Assembly (NCBI RefSeq): GCF_024346755.1
Contig: NZ_AP024861.1
Location: forward strand, 1,798,001 to 1,862,000
DNA length: 64,000 nucleotides
Direction: 5' to 3'
Source of the DNA: Vibrio aerogenes
GTDB taxonomy: Bacteria > Pseudomonadota > Gammaproteobacteria > Enterobacterales > Vibrionaceae
Both the position numbers and the translations under genes were made by a program. The notes below the pieces were generated by a model. The model was not told where the DNA came from. It made no database searches and saw only the letters and a list, made by a program, of their open reading frames with translations. This document shows positions 45,307 to 56,124 of this stretch, piece by piece. Within the stretch, counting starts at the first letter, position 1. The number at the start of each line of letters is the position of its first letter.

Positions 45307-45356
45307 AAAGCGGGCAGGGTGGTAAGTAAGATGCTATCACGCCCGCTTTACTTTTT
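45307..45356. terminator. bidirectional terminator between 84-aa gene and yfaE
   Basis: AAAGCGGGC (45307-45315) pairs with GCCCGCTTT (45341-45349); inner GTGGTA/TATCAC extends the stem. ACTTTTTTG follows on the plus strand and CTTTTG on the minus. The yfaE stop codon lies within the stem. Confidence 0.85.
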
Positions 45357-45621
45357 TGTGCTGATATTTGACCTGATTAAGCGCTATATCTTCCTGTACT
45401 GATCGGCAGATACAAGGCAAAATTTCATTACCCTGCGTACAAGCCATAGCAAATCCTGTGTATTCCACATTGCCAGAAGCAAGCTGGCAACGACAGGCAC
45501 CGCAGTGCCCGTCTCTGCATTGATACTCTACATCTAATCCTGCTTTTTCCATACTTTCAAGCAGTGTCTCTGAAGATGTAGTTTCAATGGTAATGGACTG
45601 ATTAATTGTAATTTTTGTCAT
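45337..45621 (-). CDS. yfaE: 2Fe-2S ferredoxin YfaE, RNR-maintenance protein
   Basis: Small plant-type ferredoxin of 94 aa that reduces and maintains the diferric-tyrosyl cofactor of NrdB. Cluster ligands C35, C40, C43 and C70 are in the C-x4-C-x2-C...C order (CRDGHCGAC; ILPCICR). Its ATG overlaps the nrdB stop by one base (TAATG). The gene order nrdA-nrdB-yfaE is as in E. coli. Confidence 0.93.
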   Translation of the reverse strand: MTKITINQSITIETTSSETLLESMEKAGLDVEYQCRDGHCGACRCQLASGNVEYTGFAMACTQGNEILPCICRSVQEDIALNQVKYQHKKVKRA

Positions 45622-46754
45622 TACAATTCAAAATCCTTAAAGTCATCCTGACTGACTTCATTGTCAATCTGACCGACCAGATAGGAACTGATTTCTGCTT
45701 CCTGAGGGGCAACCTGAACATTATCCGAAGACAGCCATGCATTAATCCATGGGATTGGGTTGGTTGTTGCTTCTGGATAGGCAACAGGTAAACCAACGGC
45801 CTGCATCCGGATATTGGTAATGTATTCCACATACTGGCAAAGAATATCTTTATTCAGACCAATCATTGAACCGTCTTTAAACAGATATTCTGCCCACTCT
45901 TTTTCCTGTTCCGCAGCTTCTTTGAACAGGTCAAAACATTCTTGTTTACATTCTTCAGCAATCTGAATAAATGTGAAATCATCCTGACCGTTACGCAGCA
46001 GATTTATCATGTGTTGGGTACCGGTCAAATGCAGGGCTTCATCCCGGGCAATCAGCTTAATGATCTTCGCATTACCTTCCATTAGTTCTCTTTCGGCAAA
46101 AGCGAAAGAGCAGGCAAAACTGACATAGAAACGAATCGCTTCAAGCGCATTGACCGACATCAGACACAGATAAAGTTTACGCTTGAGTTCATTGAGACTG
46201 ATAGCCACTGTCTGACCATTCAGTTCATGCTTTCCTTCTCCGAAACGGTGATAGTCATTGGTTAGCTGGATAAGGTCATCATAATAATGAGCAATATCTT
46301 TTGCCCGTTTCAGAATATGTTCATTTTCAACGATATCATCAAAAACAACAGAGGGGTCATTCACGATATTACGAATAATATGTGTATATGAGCGTGAGTG
46401 AATTGTCTCAGAAAATGACCAGGTTTCAATCCAGGTTTCTAATTCCGGTAAAGAGACCAGAGGAAGCAATGCAACATTCGGGCTGCGTCCCTGAATTGAA
46501 TCCAGTAAAGTTTGATATTTTAAGTTCGAGATAAAAATATGTTTCTCATGTTCCGGTAAATTATTGTAATCAATCCGATCAGAGGAAATATCAACTTCCT
46601 CCGGGCGCCAGAAAAATGAGAGTTGTTTTTCGATCAGTTTTTCAAATATTTCATACTTTTGCTGGTCATAACGGGCAACATTCACCGGCTGCCCTAAGAA
46701 CATGGGTTCTTTTAATTGATCATTCTTTTTTTGAGTAAAAGTACTATAAGCCAT
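45621..46754 (-). CDS. nrdB: class Ia ribonucleotide reductase beta subunit
   Basis: Carries the diiron-tyrosyl radical cofactor that starts ribonucleotide reduction. 377 aa, close to E. coli NrdB, with the radical tyrosine in [11 protein letters not shown] (Y123 counting Met), iron ligands in [14 protein letters not shown] and [11 protein letters not shown], and the C-terminal tail DDFKDFEL that docks on NrdA. The frame is open 27 codons further upstream; ATG at 46754 with GAGGAAATT before it is the conserved start. Confidence 0.97.
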   Translation of the reverse strand: MAYSTFTQKKNDQLKEPMFLGQPVNVARYDQQKYEIFEKLIEKQLSFFWRPEEVDISSDRIDYNNLPEHEKHIFISNLKYQTLLDSIQGRSPNVALLPLVSLPELETWIETWSFSETIHSRSYTHIIRNIVNDPSVVFDDIVENEHILKRAKDIAHYYDDLIQLTNDYHRFGEGKHELNGQTVAISLNELKRKLYLCLMSVNALEAIRFYVSFACSFAFAERELMEGNAKIIKLIARDEALHLTGTQHMINLLRNGQDDFTFIQIAEECKQECFDLFKEAAEQEKEWAEYLFKDGSMIGLNKDILCQYVEYITNIRMQAVGLPVAYPEATTNPIPWINAWLSSDNVQVAPQEAEISSYLVGQIDNEVSQDDFKDFEL

Positions 46755-46862
46755 AATTTCCTCAATATTTACTGTTCCGTTCAGCACATCTGTGGTCTGA
46801 AGCTGGTTCTTTCTGCTTGCTGGTTCACTCAACAAATCGTTTTGATTGCACGAAACAGTGAA

Positions 46863-49145
46863 TCAGATTTTACACGCACCACCGGCACAATCATCATCTG
46901 CTGTTTCTACAGCATCCTTTTGATCATCTTTGGCACCATCTCTGGTATTGTGGTAGTAGAGCGTTTTTACACCGAATTTATAAGCAGTAAGTAAGTCCTG
47001 CAGCAACTGCTTCATCGGTACTTTACCGGTTTGGTATTGTCCCGGATCATAATTCGTATTGGCGGAAATAGCCTGATCGAGGAACTTTTGCATAATTCCG
47101 ACCAGATGCAGATAACCATTATTCGAGCCGATATCCCACAACAGTTCATAGTTGTCTTTCAATCGGGCGTACTCAGGAACAACCTGTTTCAAAATACCGT
47201 CTTTGGATGCTTTGACTGATATATAGCCGCGCGGTGGTTCGATCCCATTGGTTGCATTTGAGATTTGTGAAGATGTCTCAGAAGGCATTAAAGCGGTTAA
47301 CGTCGAATTTCTCAGTCCGTGTTTCATGATGTCTTGGCGGAGTTCGTTCCAGTCATAATGGAGAGGCTCGTTGCAAATTAAGTCTACATCTTTCTTATAT
47401 GTATCGATTGGAAGCAGACCTTTTGCATAATTTGTTTCATCAAATGAAGGACACTTACCTTGTTCTTTGGCCAGCTCCATGGACGCCTTGAGCAGATAAT
47501 ACTGCATTGCTTCAAAGGTTTTGTGCGTGAGCGCATTGGCACTGCCATCTGAATATTTCACACCATTTTTGGCCAGATAGTAAGCATAGTTAATGACTCC
47601 TACGCCCAGAGTTCGACGGTTCATTGTTGCCCGGTGAGCCGCTGGTAGTGGATAATTCTGGTAATCCAGTAATGCATCCAGTGCACGAACGACCAAATCA
47701 GATAACTCCTCAAAGTCATCCAGAGATTCGATTGACCCCAGGTTAAAGGCTGAAAGAGTGCACAGCGCAATCTCCCCATTTTCATCTTCGACATTGGCCA
47801 GCGGCTTGGTAGGGAGTGCAATTTCCAGACACAGGTTCGATTGTCTGACCGGAGCAACCGAAGCATCAAACGGACTATGTGTATTACAGTGATCAACGTT
47901 TTGGATGTAAATCCGGCCGGTGGATGCTCTTTCCTGCATAAGCAGCGTAAACAGATCAACAGCCTTCACTATTTCTTTTTTAATTGAAGGGTCATTTTCA
48001 TATTGCAGATAAAGACGTTCAAATTCATTCTGATCCTGGAAGAATGCATCATAAAGTCCGGGAACATCAGATGGAGAGAACAGAGAAATTATTCCGCCTT
48101 CTACAAGTCGTGAGTACATCAGCTTATTCAGCTGAACACCATAGTCCATATGACGGACACGGTTTTCTTCAACACCCCGGTTGTTTTTCAGAACAAGTAA
48201 CGACTGAACTTCTCTGTGCCACATAGGGTAAAAGACGGTTGCCGCACCACCACGGACACCGCCCTGAGAGCAGCATTTGACTGCAGTCTGGAAATATTTA
48301 TAGAAAGGAATACATCCGGTATGGAAAGCTTCGCCATTGCGGATTTCTGATCCCAGAGCCCGGATACGCCCGGCGTTGATTCCGATACCTGCTCTTTGAG
48401 AAACATAGCGGACAATTGCGCTTGCAGTTGCATTGATTGAATCAAGACTGTCGCCACATTCGATCAATACACATGAACTGAATTGCCGGGTTGGTGTGCG
48501 GACACCTGACATAATTGGTGTTGGCAGTGAAATTTTGAAAGTTGAAGTCGCGTCATAAAAGCGTTTTACATAGCTAAGTCGTGTCGATTGCGGATATTTT
48601 GCAAACAGGCAGGCGGCGACAAGAATATAAAGAAATTGTGCACTTTCGTATATTTCACCGGAGACGCGGTTCTGGACAAAATATTTTCCTTCCAGTTGCT
48701 TTACAGCTGCGTATGAAAAGTTAAGGTCTCGTTTATGGTCGATGTATCCACCAATCTCATTCCACTCTTCCTGAGTATAATCAGCCAGTAAATGCTGATC
48801 ATATTTGCCCATTTCAACCAGTTTAACGACATGATTGTATAAAGCAGGGGGCTCATATTGGCCAAATGCTTTTTTTCGCAGATGAAAAACGGCGAGTCTA
48901 GCAGCCAGATACTGGTAGTCAGGAGATTCTTCAGAAATGAGATCTGCAGCGGATTTTATCAGGGTTTCATGGATATCAGATGTCGTGATTCCTTCATAAA
49001 ACTGAATGTGAGCCCGTAATTCAACCTGTGATACAGAGACGTTATTCAGATCCTCTGCAGCCCAGGTAATCACACGATGAATTTTATCCAGATCAATCTT
49101 TTCTTTGCGTCCGTCACGTTTGGTGACTGTGAGTTGTTGATTCAT
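46863..49145 (-). CDS. nrdA: class Ia ribonucleotide reductase alpha subunit
   Basis: Catalytic subunit reducing ribonucleoside diphosphates to deoxynucleotides. 760 aa. The N-terminal ATP-cone (TVTKRDGRKEKIDLDKIHRVI) gives overall activity control. NLCLEIALPTKPL, LCTLSAFNLGSI and ALMPSETSSQISNATNG are active-site segments, and the C-terminal CxxxxC pair (C753, C758) delivers electrons from thioredoxin. It lies 108 bases ahead of nrdB. Likely NrdR and DnaA control sites lie upstream. Confidence 0.97.
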   Translation of the reverse strand: MNQQLTVTKRDGRKEKIDLDKIHRVITWAAEDLNNVSVSQVELRAHIQFYEGITTSDIHETLIKSAADLISEESPDYQYLAARLAVFHLRKKAFGQYEPPALYNHVVKLVEMGKYDQHLLADYTQEEWNEIGGYIDHKRDLNFSYAAVKQLEGKYFVQNRVSGEIYESAQFLYILVAACLFAKYPQSTRLSYVKRFYDATSTFKISLPTPIMSGVRTPTRQFSSCVLIECGDSLDSINATASAIVRYVSQRAGIGINAGRIRALGSEIRNGEAFHTGCIPFYKYFQTAVKCCSQGGVRGGAATVFYPMWHREVQSLLVLKNNRGVEENRVRHMDYGVQLNKLMYSRLVEGGIISLFSPSDVPGLYDAFFQDQNEFERLYLQYENDPSIKKEIVKAVDLFTLLMQERASTGRIYIQNVDHCNTHSPFDASVAPVRQSNLCLEIALPTKPLANVEDENGEIALCTLSAFNLGSIESLDDFEELSDLVVRALDALLDYQNYPLPAAHRATMNRRTLGVGVINYAYYLAKNGVKYSDGSANALTHKTFEAMQYYLLKASMELAKEQGKCPSFDETNYAKGLLPIDTYKKDVDLICNEPLHYDWNELRQDIMKHGLRNSTLTALMPSETSSQISNATNGIEPPRGYISVKASKDGILKQVVPEYARLKDNYELLWDIGSNNGYLHLVGIMQKFLDQAISANTNYDPGQYQTGKVPMKQLLQDLLTAYKFGVKTLYYHNTRDGAKDDQKDAVETADDDCAGGACKI

Positions 49146-49261
49146 TCTGATTTATTTCCTAACAAAACTGAAAAGGCCAGGCCGGGTTTATTGCTCTCAT
49201 CTTCACGATGACCATGCGTGCCTTACTTTACTTAATGTGAATAATGTTACTAACACAAAAA

Positions 49262-49277
49262 ACACAATATATAGGGT
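49262..49277 (-). promoter_or_regulatory. NrdR-box-like site upstream of nrdA
   Basis: ACACAATATATAGGGT closely fits the NrdR consensus (acaCwAtATaTwGtgt). NrdR boxes normally come in pairs; I see no equally good partner one or three helical turns away. It lies about 120 bases before the nrdA start. Confidence 0.6.
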
Positions 49278-49345
49278 TGAGCCATATTTTTTTTACAAGA
49301 TAGTGCTATTAAGAATTCATTTCAAGGTGAAGATCCTGAACAGGT

Positions 49346-49354
49346 TGTGGATAA
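49346..49354 (-). promoter_or_regulatory. DnaA box upstream of nrdA
   Basis: TGTGGATAA, the exact reverse complement of consensus TTATCCACA, about 200 bases upstream of nrdA. DnaA regulates nrdAB in E. coli through boxes in the promoter region, so a role here is plausible. Confidence 0.55.
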
Positions 49355-49581
49355 CAAGCGCATGAGAAATTTTATGATAGTGTCTACTTACCGATGAGGA
49401 AAGCCAGCTAAAGCATATTGAAAACAGCATCGATTTGATTCAGTCTTTTTTTATAAAAATGTAAAAAAATTATCTTGATTTATGGAATGAAATGATCATT
49501 TTCTGTCTTTGTTGTTATCTTGGTCAATATGGGAGATTTTTGTGCATTTGTCCCTGACTTCAACAGAGTCAGGGACGAATA

Positions 49582-50289
49582 TCAGCTGCTTTTTGTATGG
49601 ACAATATAGTTGATATCAACATTGTGTCCCAGCCGGTAGGTGTCTGTCAGAGGGTTATAATGCAGACCGGTCATTCCTGTTTCCTGCAGTGGTGTTTTGT
49701 CTATCATCTTTAAAAGTTCTGAAGGCCGGATGAATTTGTCGTGCTCATGAGTGCCTTCCGGGACTATTTTCAGTAATTTCTCAGCTCCGACAATTGCAAA
49801 CAGATATGATTTGATATTTCTGTTCAGTGTTGAGAAGAAAACATGTCCACCCGGTTTGACTAATTGTGCACAAGCCTGAATGACGGAAAAAGGGTCCGGT
49901 ACATGTTCAAGCATTTCCATGCAGGTAATCACATCATAACGGCCCGTGTTTTCCTGAGCATGTGCTTCAACCGTTTCTTCAACATATGAGATTCGGAGTT
50001 GTTCTGAACGGGCATGCAGACGTGCAATTTCAAGTGGCTCTTTCCCCATATCCAACCCGGTGACATCGGCACCTTCTCTCGCCATACTTTCAGAAAGAAT
50101 ACCGCCACCGCAGCCTACGTCGAGTACCTTTTTTCCAAACAGGCCATCAGCTTTTTCTAATACATAATTGAGCCGGAGTGGGTTGATTTGATGTAATGGC
50201 CTGAATTCACCGTCCGGATCCCACCATCGTGATGCCATTTCTTCAAATTTCTGAATTTCTTTAAAATCAACGTTTTGATTTGAACTCAT
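49582..50289 (-). CDS. ubiG: ubiquinone biosynthesis O-methyltransferase
   Basis: SAM-dependent enzyme performing both O-methylations of ubiquinone synthesis. 235 aa with motif [27 protein letters not shown], then [13 protein letters not shown] and VFFSTLNRN. It is divergent from gyrA, the neighbourhood found in E. coli. Confidence 0.95.
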   Translation of the reverse strand: MSSNQNVDFKEIQKFEEMASRWWDPDGEFRPLHQINPLRLNYVLEKADGLFGKKVLDVGCGGGILSESMAREGADVTGLDMGKEPLEIARLHARSEQLRISYVEETVEAHAQENTGRYDVITCMEMLEHVPDPFSVIQACAQLVKPGGHVFFSTLNRNIKSYLFAIVGAEKLLKIVPEGTHEHDKFIRPSELLKMIDKTPLQETGMTGLHYNPLTDTYRLGHNVDINYIVHTKSS

Positions 50290-50560
50290 TTTGAATACGC
50301 TTTTTTGCTGAGGGTATGATTATCTCTGATGCAGGAGAGTAACATAAATTAACAGGCAACGAGAATGGCTTGTCCGCATTGAGTGTTTTATGAACAAACC
50401 AATGAGGAGGCATGTTTGAATTATAATCAGTTGTTCATTAATGCGACCGGCGCAAAGAAAAAGGTCGGGAAAGTGATGCCGAAAATCCGGAATCTGTGTT
50501 ATATTTTCGAACCTTATACGTATCAGATTCATGATCAAAATATAGAGGGATAATGGCTCT

Positions 50561-53170
50561 ATGAGCGATCTAGCTAAAGAGATCACGCCTGTCAGTATAG
50601 AAGATGAGCTACGAGGCTCATATCTCGATTATGCAATGTCTGTCATTGTTGGTCGGGCTCTTCCTGATGCTCGTGATGGCCTAAAACCAGTGCACCGCAG
50701 GGTGCTTTATGCAATGAGTGTACTGGGAAATGATTGGAATAAACCCTATAAAAAATCTGCTCGTGTTGTGGGCGATGTGATTGGTAAATATCACCCGCAT
50801 GGTGACAGTGCAGTCTATGATACTATTGTTCGTATGGCGCAGCCTTTTTCTTTGCGCTATATGCTGGTCGACGGCCAGGGTAACTTTGGCTCGATTGATG
50901 GTGACTCGGCAGCAGCAATGCGTTATACCGAGGTCCGCATGGCTAAAATTGCCCATGAGTTACTCGCGGATCTCGATAAAGAAACTGTCGATTATGTACC
51001 AAACTATGACGGAACAGAGCAGATTCCTGCTGTTTTGCCAACCAAAATTCCAAACCTGCTGGTCAATGGCGCATCCGGAATTGCGGTTGGTATGGCAACC
51101 AACATTCCGCCACATAACCTGACGGAAGTGATTGATGGCTGTCTGGCCTACATCAATAATGAAGAGATGAGCATCGATGAGCTCATTGAATACATTCCGG
51201 GCCCTGATTTTCCGACTGCAGCGCTCATTAACGGCCGTAAAGGGATTATTGACGCCTATAAAACAGGCCGGGGTAAAATCTACCTTCGTTCTAAAGCCGA
51301 TATTGAAGTCGAAAAAAATGGCAGAGAAACCATCATTGTCACTGAAATTCCTTATCAGGTGAACAAAGCCCGTTTGATAGAAAAAATTGCTGAACTGGTC
51401 AAAGACAAAAAAGTCGAAGGGATCAGTGCATTACGTGATGAATCTGATAAAGACGGTATGCGCATTGTCATTGAATGTAAGCGTGATGCTGTTGGCGAAG
51501 TCGTACTGAACAACCTGTATTCGCAAACTCAGTTGCAAACGACCTTTGGGATTAACATGGTCGCGTTGGATAATGGTCAGCCAAAATTATTCAACCTGAA
51601 AGACATGTTGAAATGTTTTGTCGACCACCGCCGGGAAGTTGTGACCCGCAGGACTATTTTTGAACTTCGCAAAGCAAGAGACCGGGCGCATATTCTTGAA
51701 GGTCTGGCATTGGCGCTGGCCAATATCGATGAGATTATCGATTTAATCCGTCAGGCTCCGACTCCTGCTGAAGCTAAAGCCGGATTGATTGCCCGGGGAT
51801 GGGAATTAGGGAATGTGTCAGCCATGCTTGAAAGAGCGGGTGTTGATGCTGCCCGCCCTGACTGGCTTGAGCCTGAGTTTGGTATTCGTGAAGGACTTTA
51901 TTATCTGACTGAGCAACAGGCTCAGGCGATACTTGATCTCCGTCTGCACAGACTGACAGGTCTTGAGCACGAAAAAATTCTGGATGAATATAAAGCACTG
52001 TTAGAAGAAATTGCAGAGCTGATGTACATCTTATCGAGCACCGAACGTCTTATGGAAGTCATTCGTGAAGAACTGGAAATTGTCCGGGACGCATTTGGTG
52101 ATGCCCGTAAGACAGAGATTACAGCTGCTTCTCACGATATCGATCTGGAAGAGTTGATTGCACGTGAGGATGTTGTTGTGACGTTGTCACATGAAGGCTA
52201 TGTAAAATACCAGTCTTTAAGTGACTACGAGGCACAGCGCCGGGGTGGAAAAGGTAAGAGTGCCACGAAAATGAAAGACGAAGATTATATTGAACGTCTT
52301 TTAGTTGCGAATACACATGATAATATTCTGTGTTTCTCAACCCGTGGTAAAGCATATCGCCTGAAAGTCTATCAGTTACCTCATGCGACCCGGACAGCCC
52401 GGGGAAAACCAATCGTTAATATTCTTCCGCTTGAAGAAAATGAACGTATTACTGCTATTTTACCTGTTGCGGAATATTCAGCAGATAAATATATCTTCAT
52501 GGCGACTGGTGATGGCACTGTGAAGAAAACATCGCTGGATCAATTCTCCAATGTCAGGGCAAACGGCCTTATTGCTGTCAACCTAAGAGATGATGACTCA
52601 CTGATTGGTGTTGATATCACCAATGGTGAAAGTGATATCATGCTGTTTTCTAAGCTGGGTAAGGTTGTCCGCTTTAATGAACAGCAAGTCAGATCTATGG
52701 GACGAACGGCCGCCGGTGTCCGCGGAATTAAACTTGCAGAAGGTGATCAGGTCGTCTCTTTGATTGTTCCTGCTTCAGATGGTGATATTCTGACGGTGAC
52801 AGAGAATGGTTATGGTAAGCGGACAGTACTGGATGAATATCCTGCCAAGAGCCGTGCAACTCAGGGTGTTGTTTCGATCAAAGTTTCTGAGAGAAATGGT
52901 TGTGTCGTTGGCGCTGTTCAGGTGGATTTGGGTGATGAGTTTATGATGATCACCAATGCAGGAACACTTGTACGGACCCGCGTGTCTGAGGTGAGTCAGG
53001 TTGGACGGAATACTCAGGGCGTTACGCTGATACGTACAGCAGATGACGAGCAGGTTGTTGGTTTGCAGCGGATCGATGAAGTTGATGAAGCCGACATTCA
53101 GAATATTGATGATGCAGAGGCACTGGTTGAGTCTCCTCAAGCATCTGATGATAAGCCAACGGGTGATTAA
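50561..53170 (+). CDS. gyrA: DNA gyrase subunit A
   Basis: Breakage-reunion subunit of gyrase, which introduces negative supercoils. 869 aa. Catalytic tyrosine Y122 in [10 protein letters not shown]; quinolone region [11 protein letters not shown] with Ser83 and Asp87, the susceptible residues; C-terminal DNA-wrapping beta-pinwheel with GyrA box QRRGGKG and a short acidic tail. Start ATG at 50561. Terminator follows at 53208. Confidence 0.98.
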   Translation: MSDLAKEITPVSIEDELRGSYLDYAMSVIVGRALPDARDGLKPVHRRVLYAMSVLGNDWNKPYKKSARVVGDVIGKYHPHGDSAVYDTIVRMAQPFSLRYMLVDGQGNFGSIDGDSAAAMRYTEVRMAKIAHELLADLDKETVDYVPNYDGTEQIPAVLPTKIPNLLVNGASGIAVGMATNIPPHNLTEVIDGCLAYINNEEMSIDELIEYIPGPDFPTAALINGRKGIIDAYKTGRGKIYLRSKADIEVEKNGRETIIVTEIPYQVNKARLIEKIAELVKDKKVEGISALRDESDKDGMRIVIECKRDAVGEVVLNNLYSQTQLQTTFGINMVALDNGQPKLFNLKDMLKCFVDHRREVVTRRTIFELRKARDRAHILEGLALALANIDEIIDLIRQAPTPAEAKAGLIARGWELGNVSAMLERAGVDAARPDWLEPEFGIREGLYYLTEQQAQAILDLRLHRLTGLEHEKILDEYKALLEEIAELMYILSSTERLMEVIREELEIVRDAFGDARKTEITAASHDIDLEELIAREDVVVTLSHEGYVKYQSLSDYEAQRRGGKGKSATKMKDEDYIERLLVANTHDNILCFSTRGKAYRLKVYQLPHATRTARGKPIVNILPLEENERITAILPVAEYSADKYIFMATGDGTVKKTSLDQFSNVRANGLIAVNLRDDDSLIGVDITNGESDIMLFSKLGKVVRFNEQQVRSMGRTAAGVRGIKLAEGDQVVSLIVPASDGDILTVTENGYGKRTVLDEYPAKSRATQGVVSIKVSERNGCVVGAVQVDLGDEFMMITNAGTLVRTRVSEVSQVGRNTQGVTLIRTADDEQVVGLQRIDEVDEADIQNIDDAEALVESPQASDDKPTGD

Positions 53171-53207
53171 GTCTCCTGTTGGTTAACTTGAATTTTCTGA
53201 TTGTTTT

Positions 53208-53241
53208 AACCGGGATATCATTCGATGTTCCGGTTTTTTTA
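53208..53241 (+). terminator. intrinsic terminator of gyrA
   Basis: AACCGG and CCGGTT flank a loop of about 16 bases and are followed by TTTTT, some 40 bases after the gyrA stop. Confidence 0.85.
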
Positions 53242-53440
53242 CATAGTTCTGACCTGATGTTTATTTTTAAGAGGTATAGTTTTCGATCACTGAAAAATCA
53301 CACGTAGCAAGGTGCTTAGCAGTAAAATGAAGGAAAAAAATTGATATTGCTTCCAAAAACGAAATCTAATGCAGACAAGTATAAGGAAAGTGGTAAAATT
53401 TTTTTATTCGTTTTTTTAATAAGTTAAGTGGATATCTGCA

Positions 53441-53617
53441 GTGGATTCGCAAGTGACTCAGTTGAGAAAAAATTTTTACCAGCAGGTTCGGGCCGATAAG
53501 AAATATATCATTCCAGAAGTTTGTTCCACGTTGTCTCTTTTAACTGATGAAGAACTAAAACAGATTGAGCAGGCTTGGGTTGAATTGGCCATCTGGAAAA
53601 AATCACAAAGCCATTAA
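53441..53617 (+). CDS. hypothetical protein, 58 aa
   Basis: GTG start; frame begins MDSQVTQLRKNFYQQVRADK, continues KYIIPEVCSTLSLLTDEELK and ends WVELAIWKKSQSH. Helical, soluble, normal codon use. A weak AGTGGA site lies upstream, and a convincing terminator sits 14 bases after the stop. No family recognised. Its own terminator argues for a real transcribed gene. Confidence 0.6.
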   Translation: MDSQVTQLRKNFYQQVRADKKYIIPEVCSTLSLLTDEELKQIEQAWVELAIWKKSQSH

Positions 53618-53630
53618 GTATAAGTTGTTC

Positions 53631-53675
53631 AAATAAAGCGTCCAAATTTTGTTATTGGGGGCTTTATTTTCTTCT
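53631..53675 (+). terminator. terminator of the 58-aa gene
   Basis: AAATAAAGC (53631-53639) pairs with GCTTTATTT (53661-53669), with inner CCAA/TTGG, then TTCTTCTT. Confidence 0.75.
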
Positions 53676-53838
53676 TCTGTCCAAAAATCATTATTGTTTT
53701 ATTTGAAATCACACCTTTTTGCCCCCATCTTATAGTAATGCATACCCTATTCAGGACAACAACCGGTTCACGAGGTCTGAGACTTGTTGGTATGTGATAA
53801 AAATTATTATTAATTAATAAAATCAAGTGAGAGCTGAT

Positions 53839-54435
53839 ATGGCAGAAGTAAGGGCCAGAGTTGGATTAAAGGTCGGAGTAAACAGTAGTATTGATGCGGA
53901 AATTCTTTCTTTTGAAGGATTGAAAACTGATAAAGAGCATGTGGCACTGGTTTTTAAAGCTGCGGATAAAAATCAGGAGATACCTCTGGTCAGAATGCAT
54001 TCTGAGTGTCTGACTGGTGATGTGTTCCATTCATCAAGATGCGACTGTGGCGAACAGCTGGAAGAAACTGTGTCACTGATGGGTGAGTCTGGCGGTGTAT
54101 TGCTTTATTTACGTCAGGAAGGACGTGGGATAGGTCTATATAATAAAATAGATGCTTACCTCCTGCAGAATGAAGGTTATGATACATATGAAGCGAACCA
54201 CCAACTTGGCTTTGGCGATGATCTGCGTGACTTTCAGGAGGCTGCACAGATGTTACAGGCGCTTTCTATTAAAAAAATACGACTCATCACCAATAATCCC
54301 AAGAAAGTGAAAGAGTTGAAAAATTACGGGATAGAGATTGCTGAAGTGATCCATACATCTGCACATGTGAAAGAAGGAAATGTCAATTACCTCAAAGCCA
54401 AAGTATCTCATGGTAAGCATAAATTGAATTTATAA
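53839..54435 (+). CDS. ribA: GTP cyclohydrolase II
   Basis: First committed step of riboflavin synthesis: opens GTP with loss of formate and pyrophosphate. 198 aa. Zinc ligands C57, C68, C70 in [17 protein letters not shown]; catalytic/GTP motif [14 protein letters not shown] and [17 protein letters not shown]. The frame opens four codons earlier; ATG at 53839 follows GAGAG. It is a stand-alone ribA; no FMN riboswitch is visible upstream. Confidence 0.93.
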   Translation: MAEVRARVGLKVGVNSSIDAEILSFEGLKTDKEHVALVFKAADKNQEIPLVRMHSECLTGDVFHSSRCDCGEQLEETVSLMGESGGVLLYLRQEGRGIGLYNKIDAYLLQNEGYDTYEANHQLGFGDDLRDFQEAAQMLQALSIKKIRLITNNPKKVKELKNYGIEIAEVIHTSAHVKEGNVNYLKAKVSHGKHKLNL

Positions 54436-54543
54436 TAGTAATTTCTGCAGGCTCCATTCTGTGGGGCCTCACTTCTGCACTTGTCAAACTATTAAGGTAA
54501 TGTCATAGTTCCTGCAACGAATAGATTCTTTTCAAGGCAAATT

Positions 54544-55200
54544 ATGGCACTTCAGTATCAAATTGTTCCGGTGACTTCTTTTTCTCAAAATTGCTCCATT
54601 GTCTGGTGTGATGAGACAATGGAGGGGATTGTTATTGATCCGGGTGGTGAAGCAAAGCGTTTGTGTCAGATAATTGGAGAGTTGGGTGTAAAAGTTGTGA
54701 GTGTTGTTTTGACTCACGGGCATTTGGATCATGTTGGTGGAACTCAGAAGCTTGTTGAAGAGTTAAGCGGGGTTAAAATCATCGGGCCTCATCAGGCTGA
54801 TTTGTTTTGGTTACAAGGGCTTGAGCAACAGAGTCAGATGTTTGGTTTCCCTTTAACGCCAGCGTTTGAGCCAGATCAGTGGCTGAATGAAAATGATGTC
54901 GTTTCATTTGGCCGGCAACAGTTAAATGTGATTCATACACCGGGGCATACACCGGGGCATATAACACTGTTTAATGAAGCCGGCAGAATTGCTTTTGTTG
55001 GTGATGTCTTATTTAATGGTGGCATCGGACGAACAGATTTCCCTCAGGGTGATTTTAATACTCTGATTGAGTCAATTAAAAACAAGTTATGGCCGCTTGG
55101 AAATGATATGACTTTCGTCCCGGGACATGGCCCTAAGTCAACCTTTGGACAGGAGCGTGTATCTAATCCCTTTGTTGCGGATGAGTCTCCGCTATATTAG
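54544..55200 (+). CDS. MBL-fold metallo-hydrolase (YcbL/glyoxalase II-like)
   Basis: 218 aa. Zinc motif LTHGHLDHVGG, further ligands in HTPGHTPGHITLF and GDVLFNGGIGRTDFPQG, and FVPGHGP. This is the type I glyoxalase II/YcbL group of hydroxyacyl-glutathione-type hydrolases; substrate not known. AAGG precedes the ATG. Confidence 0.88.
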   Translation: MALQYQIVPVTSFSQNCSIVWCDETMEGIVIDPGGEAKRLCQIIGELGVKVVSVVLTHGHLDHVGGTQKLVEELSGVKIIGPHQADLFWLQGLEQQSQMFGFPLTPAFEPDQWLNENDVVSFGRQQLNVIHTPGHTPGHITLFNEAGRIAFVGDVLFNGGIGRTDFPQGDFNTLIESIKNKLWPLGNDMTFVPGHGPKSTFGQERVSNPFVADESPLY

Positions 55201-55231
55201 GTCAGTCAATCAGGTCATATTCCGTAGAAAT

Positions 55232-55927
55232 TTAAGTGTCTGGGTCGGCTGCTGCAATATAGCGTCGGGCCAGACCGATAAATTCTTCTCCTGTTCTGTT
55301 CATCCCTAAATCACCCACGGAAATAAATATATCGTAACCGTGCAGCTGTCTTTGATATTGCATTCTGTTGGCTAACATGGCCTGAAGTCCGGTATAGCGT
55401 TTACCGTTATCAGCAATGAACTCCCTGGAGTCCAGAACAATATCTTCAAAATTCAGCATATATTCCGGATGCTGTTTTATTCCAAGAAATAATAATCCTC
55501 TTTGATTCAGAAGTATCTCACTGATAATTCGTGGACAAATACTTTCAAGGTAAGGCGTGTATGATTTTAATCGTATACCTATCCATGGTATGGGTTGATG
55601 CCAGCCATTGTGGCTTAAAGTACATTGCTCAATTTGTCTGATGTTACGCCATTTAATAATCCAGCCACCCCGGAATAGATGTTGTTGAAAATGTGTCGGG
55701 GTCAGTGAGAAAGCAACCTGACTCTTGATAATCAGCCAATAGATCAGAAGGATAAAAGCGACCAGCAATGTTGTATATATGAATGCGTGAGTAAGAGAGG
55801 GTGCAGTGAAGATAATCGCCATGCTAATAGTAAAATAGACAATACCCGATGCCCGAACTACCGAACTTTGTTTGTTAAACTTAAAGTTTTCAAAATAGAC
55901 CGTTTGCATATTTATTGCCAGACTCAT
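55232..55927 (-). CDS. membrane-anchored protein, DUF2982-like
   Basis: 231 aa with two membrane helices at about 26-45 and 48-68, then a cytoplasmic domain including RGGWIIKWRNIRQIEQC and WIGIRLKSYTPYLESICPRI. It resembles the DUF2982 family of gammaproteobacteria by layout and the W-I-G-I-R-L-K segment; I am not certain. Function unknown. Convergent with the MBL-fold gene. Confidence 0.6.
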   Translation of the reverse strand: MSLAINMQTVYFENFKFNKQSSVVRASGIVYFTISMAIIFTAPSLTHAFIYTTLLVAFILLIYWLIIKSQVAFSLTPTHFQQHLFRGGWIIKWRNIRQIEQCTLSHNGWHQPIPWIGIRLKSYTPYLESICPRIISEILLNQRGLLFLGIKQHPEYMLNFEDIVLDSREFIADNGKRYTGLQAMLANRMQYQRQLHGYDIFISVGDLGMNRTGEEFIGLARRYIAAADPDT

Positions 55928-56124
55928 GATGACTTATCCTCATTTTAGCATGCAACAATCAAAATTCGCCTGAGTTAAATTTGTCCAAAAAATAGTCATA
56001 CGCACTCAGGTTTAGTCGGTTCCTCTACATTTTCTGAGGTGACCCTACAAAAGGGAGTGAAATTTTGATATAAGATGCGCTTTGTTGTTAGTTCTGCTTC
56101 AGGCAGTGAAATGGAGAATACTCT

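Larger units (their letters stand above)
49146..49581. other. 436-base nrdA upstream region
   Basis: Between ubiG stop and nrdA start, both leftward. It contains one NrdR-like box, one DnaA box (both listed) and a strongly AT-rich central part. Nothing coding is seen. Confidence 0.6.

Noticed and set aside
50780-50830. Quinolone-resistance mutation in gyrA
   Set aside because: Ser83 and Asp87 are both the susceptible residues.
53618-53838. FMN riboswitch upstream of ribA
   Set aside because: None of the conserved RFN-element segments are present.
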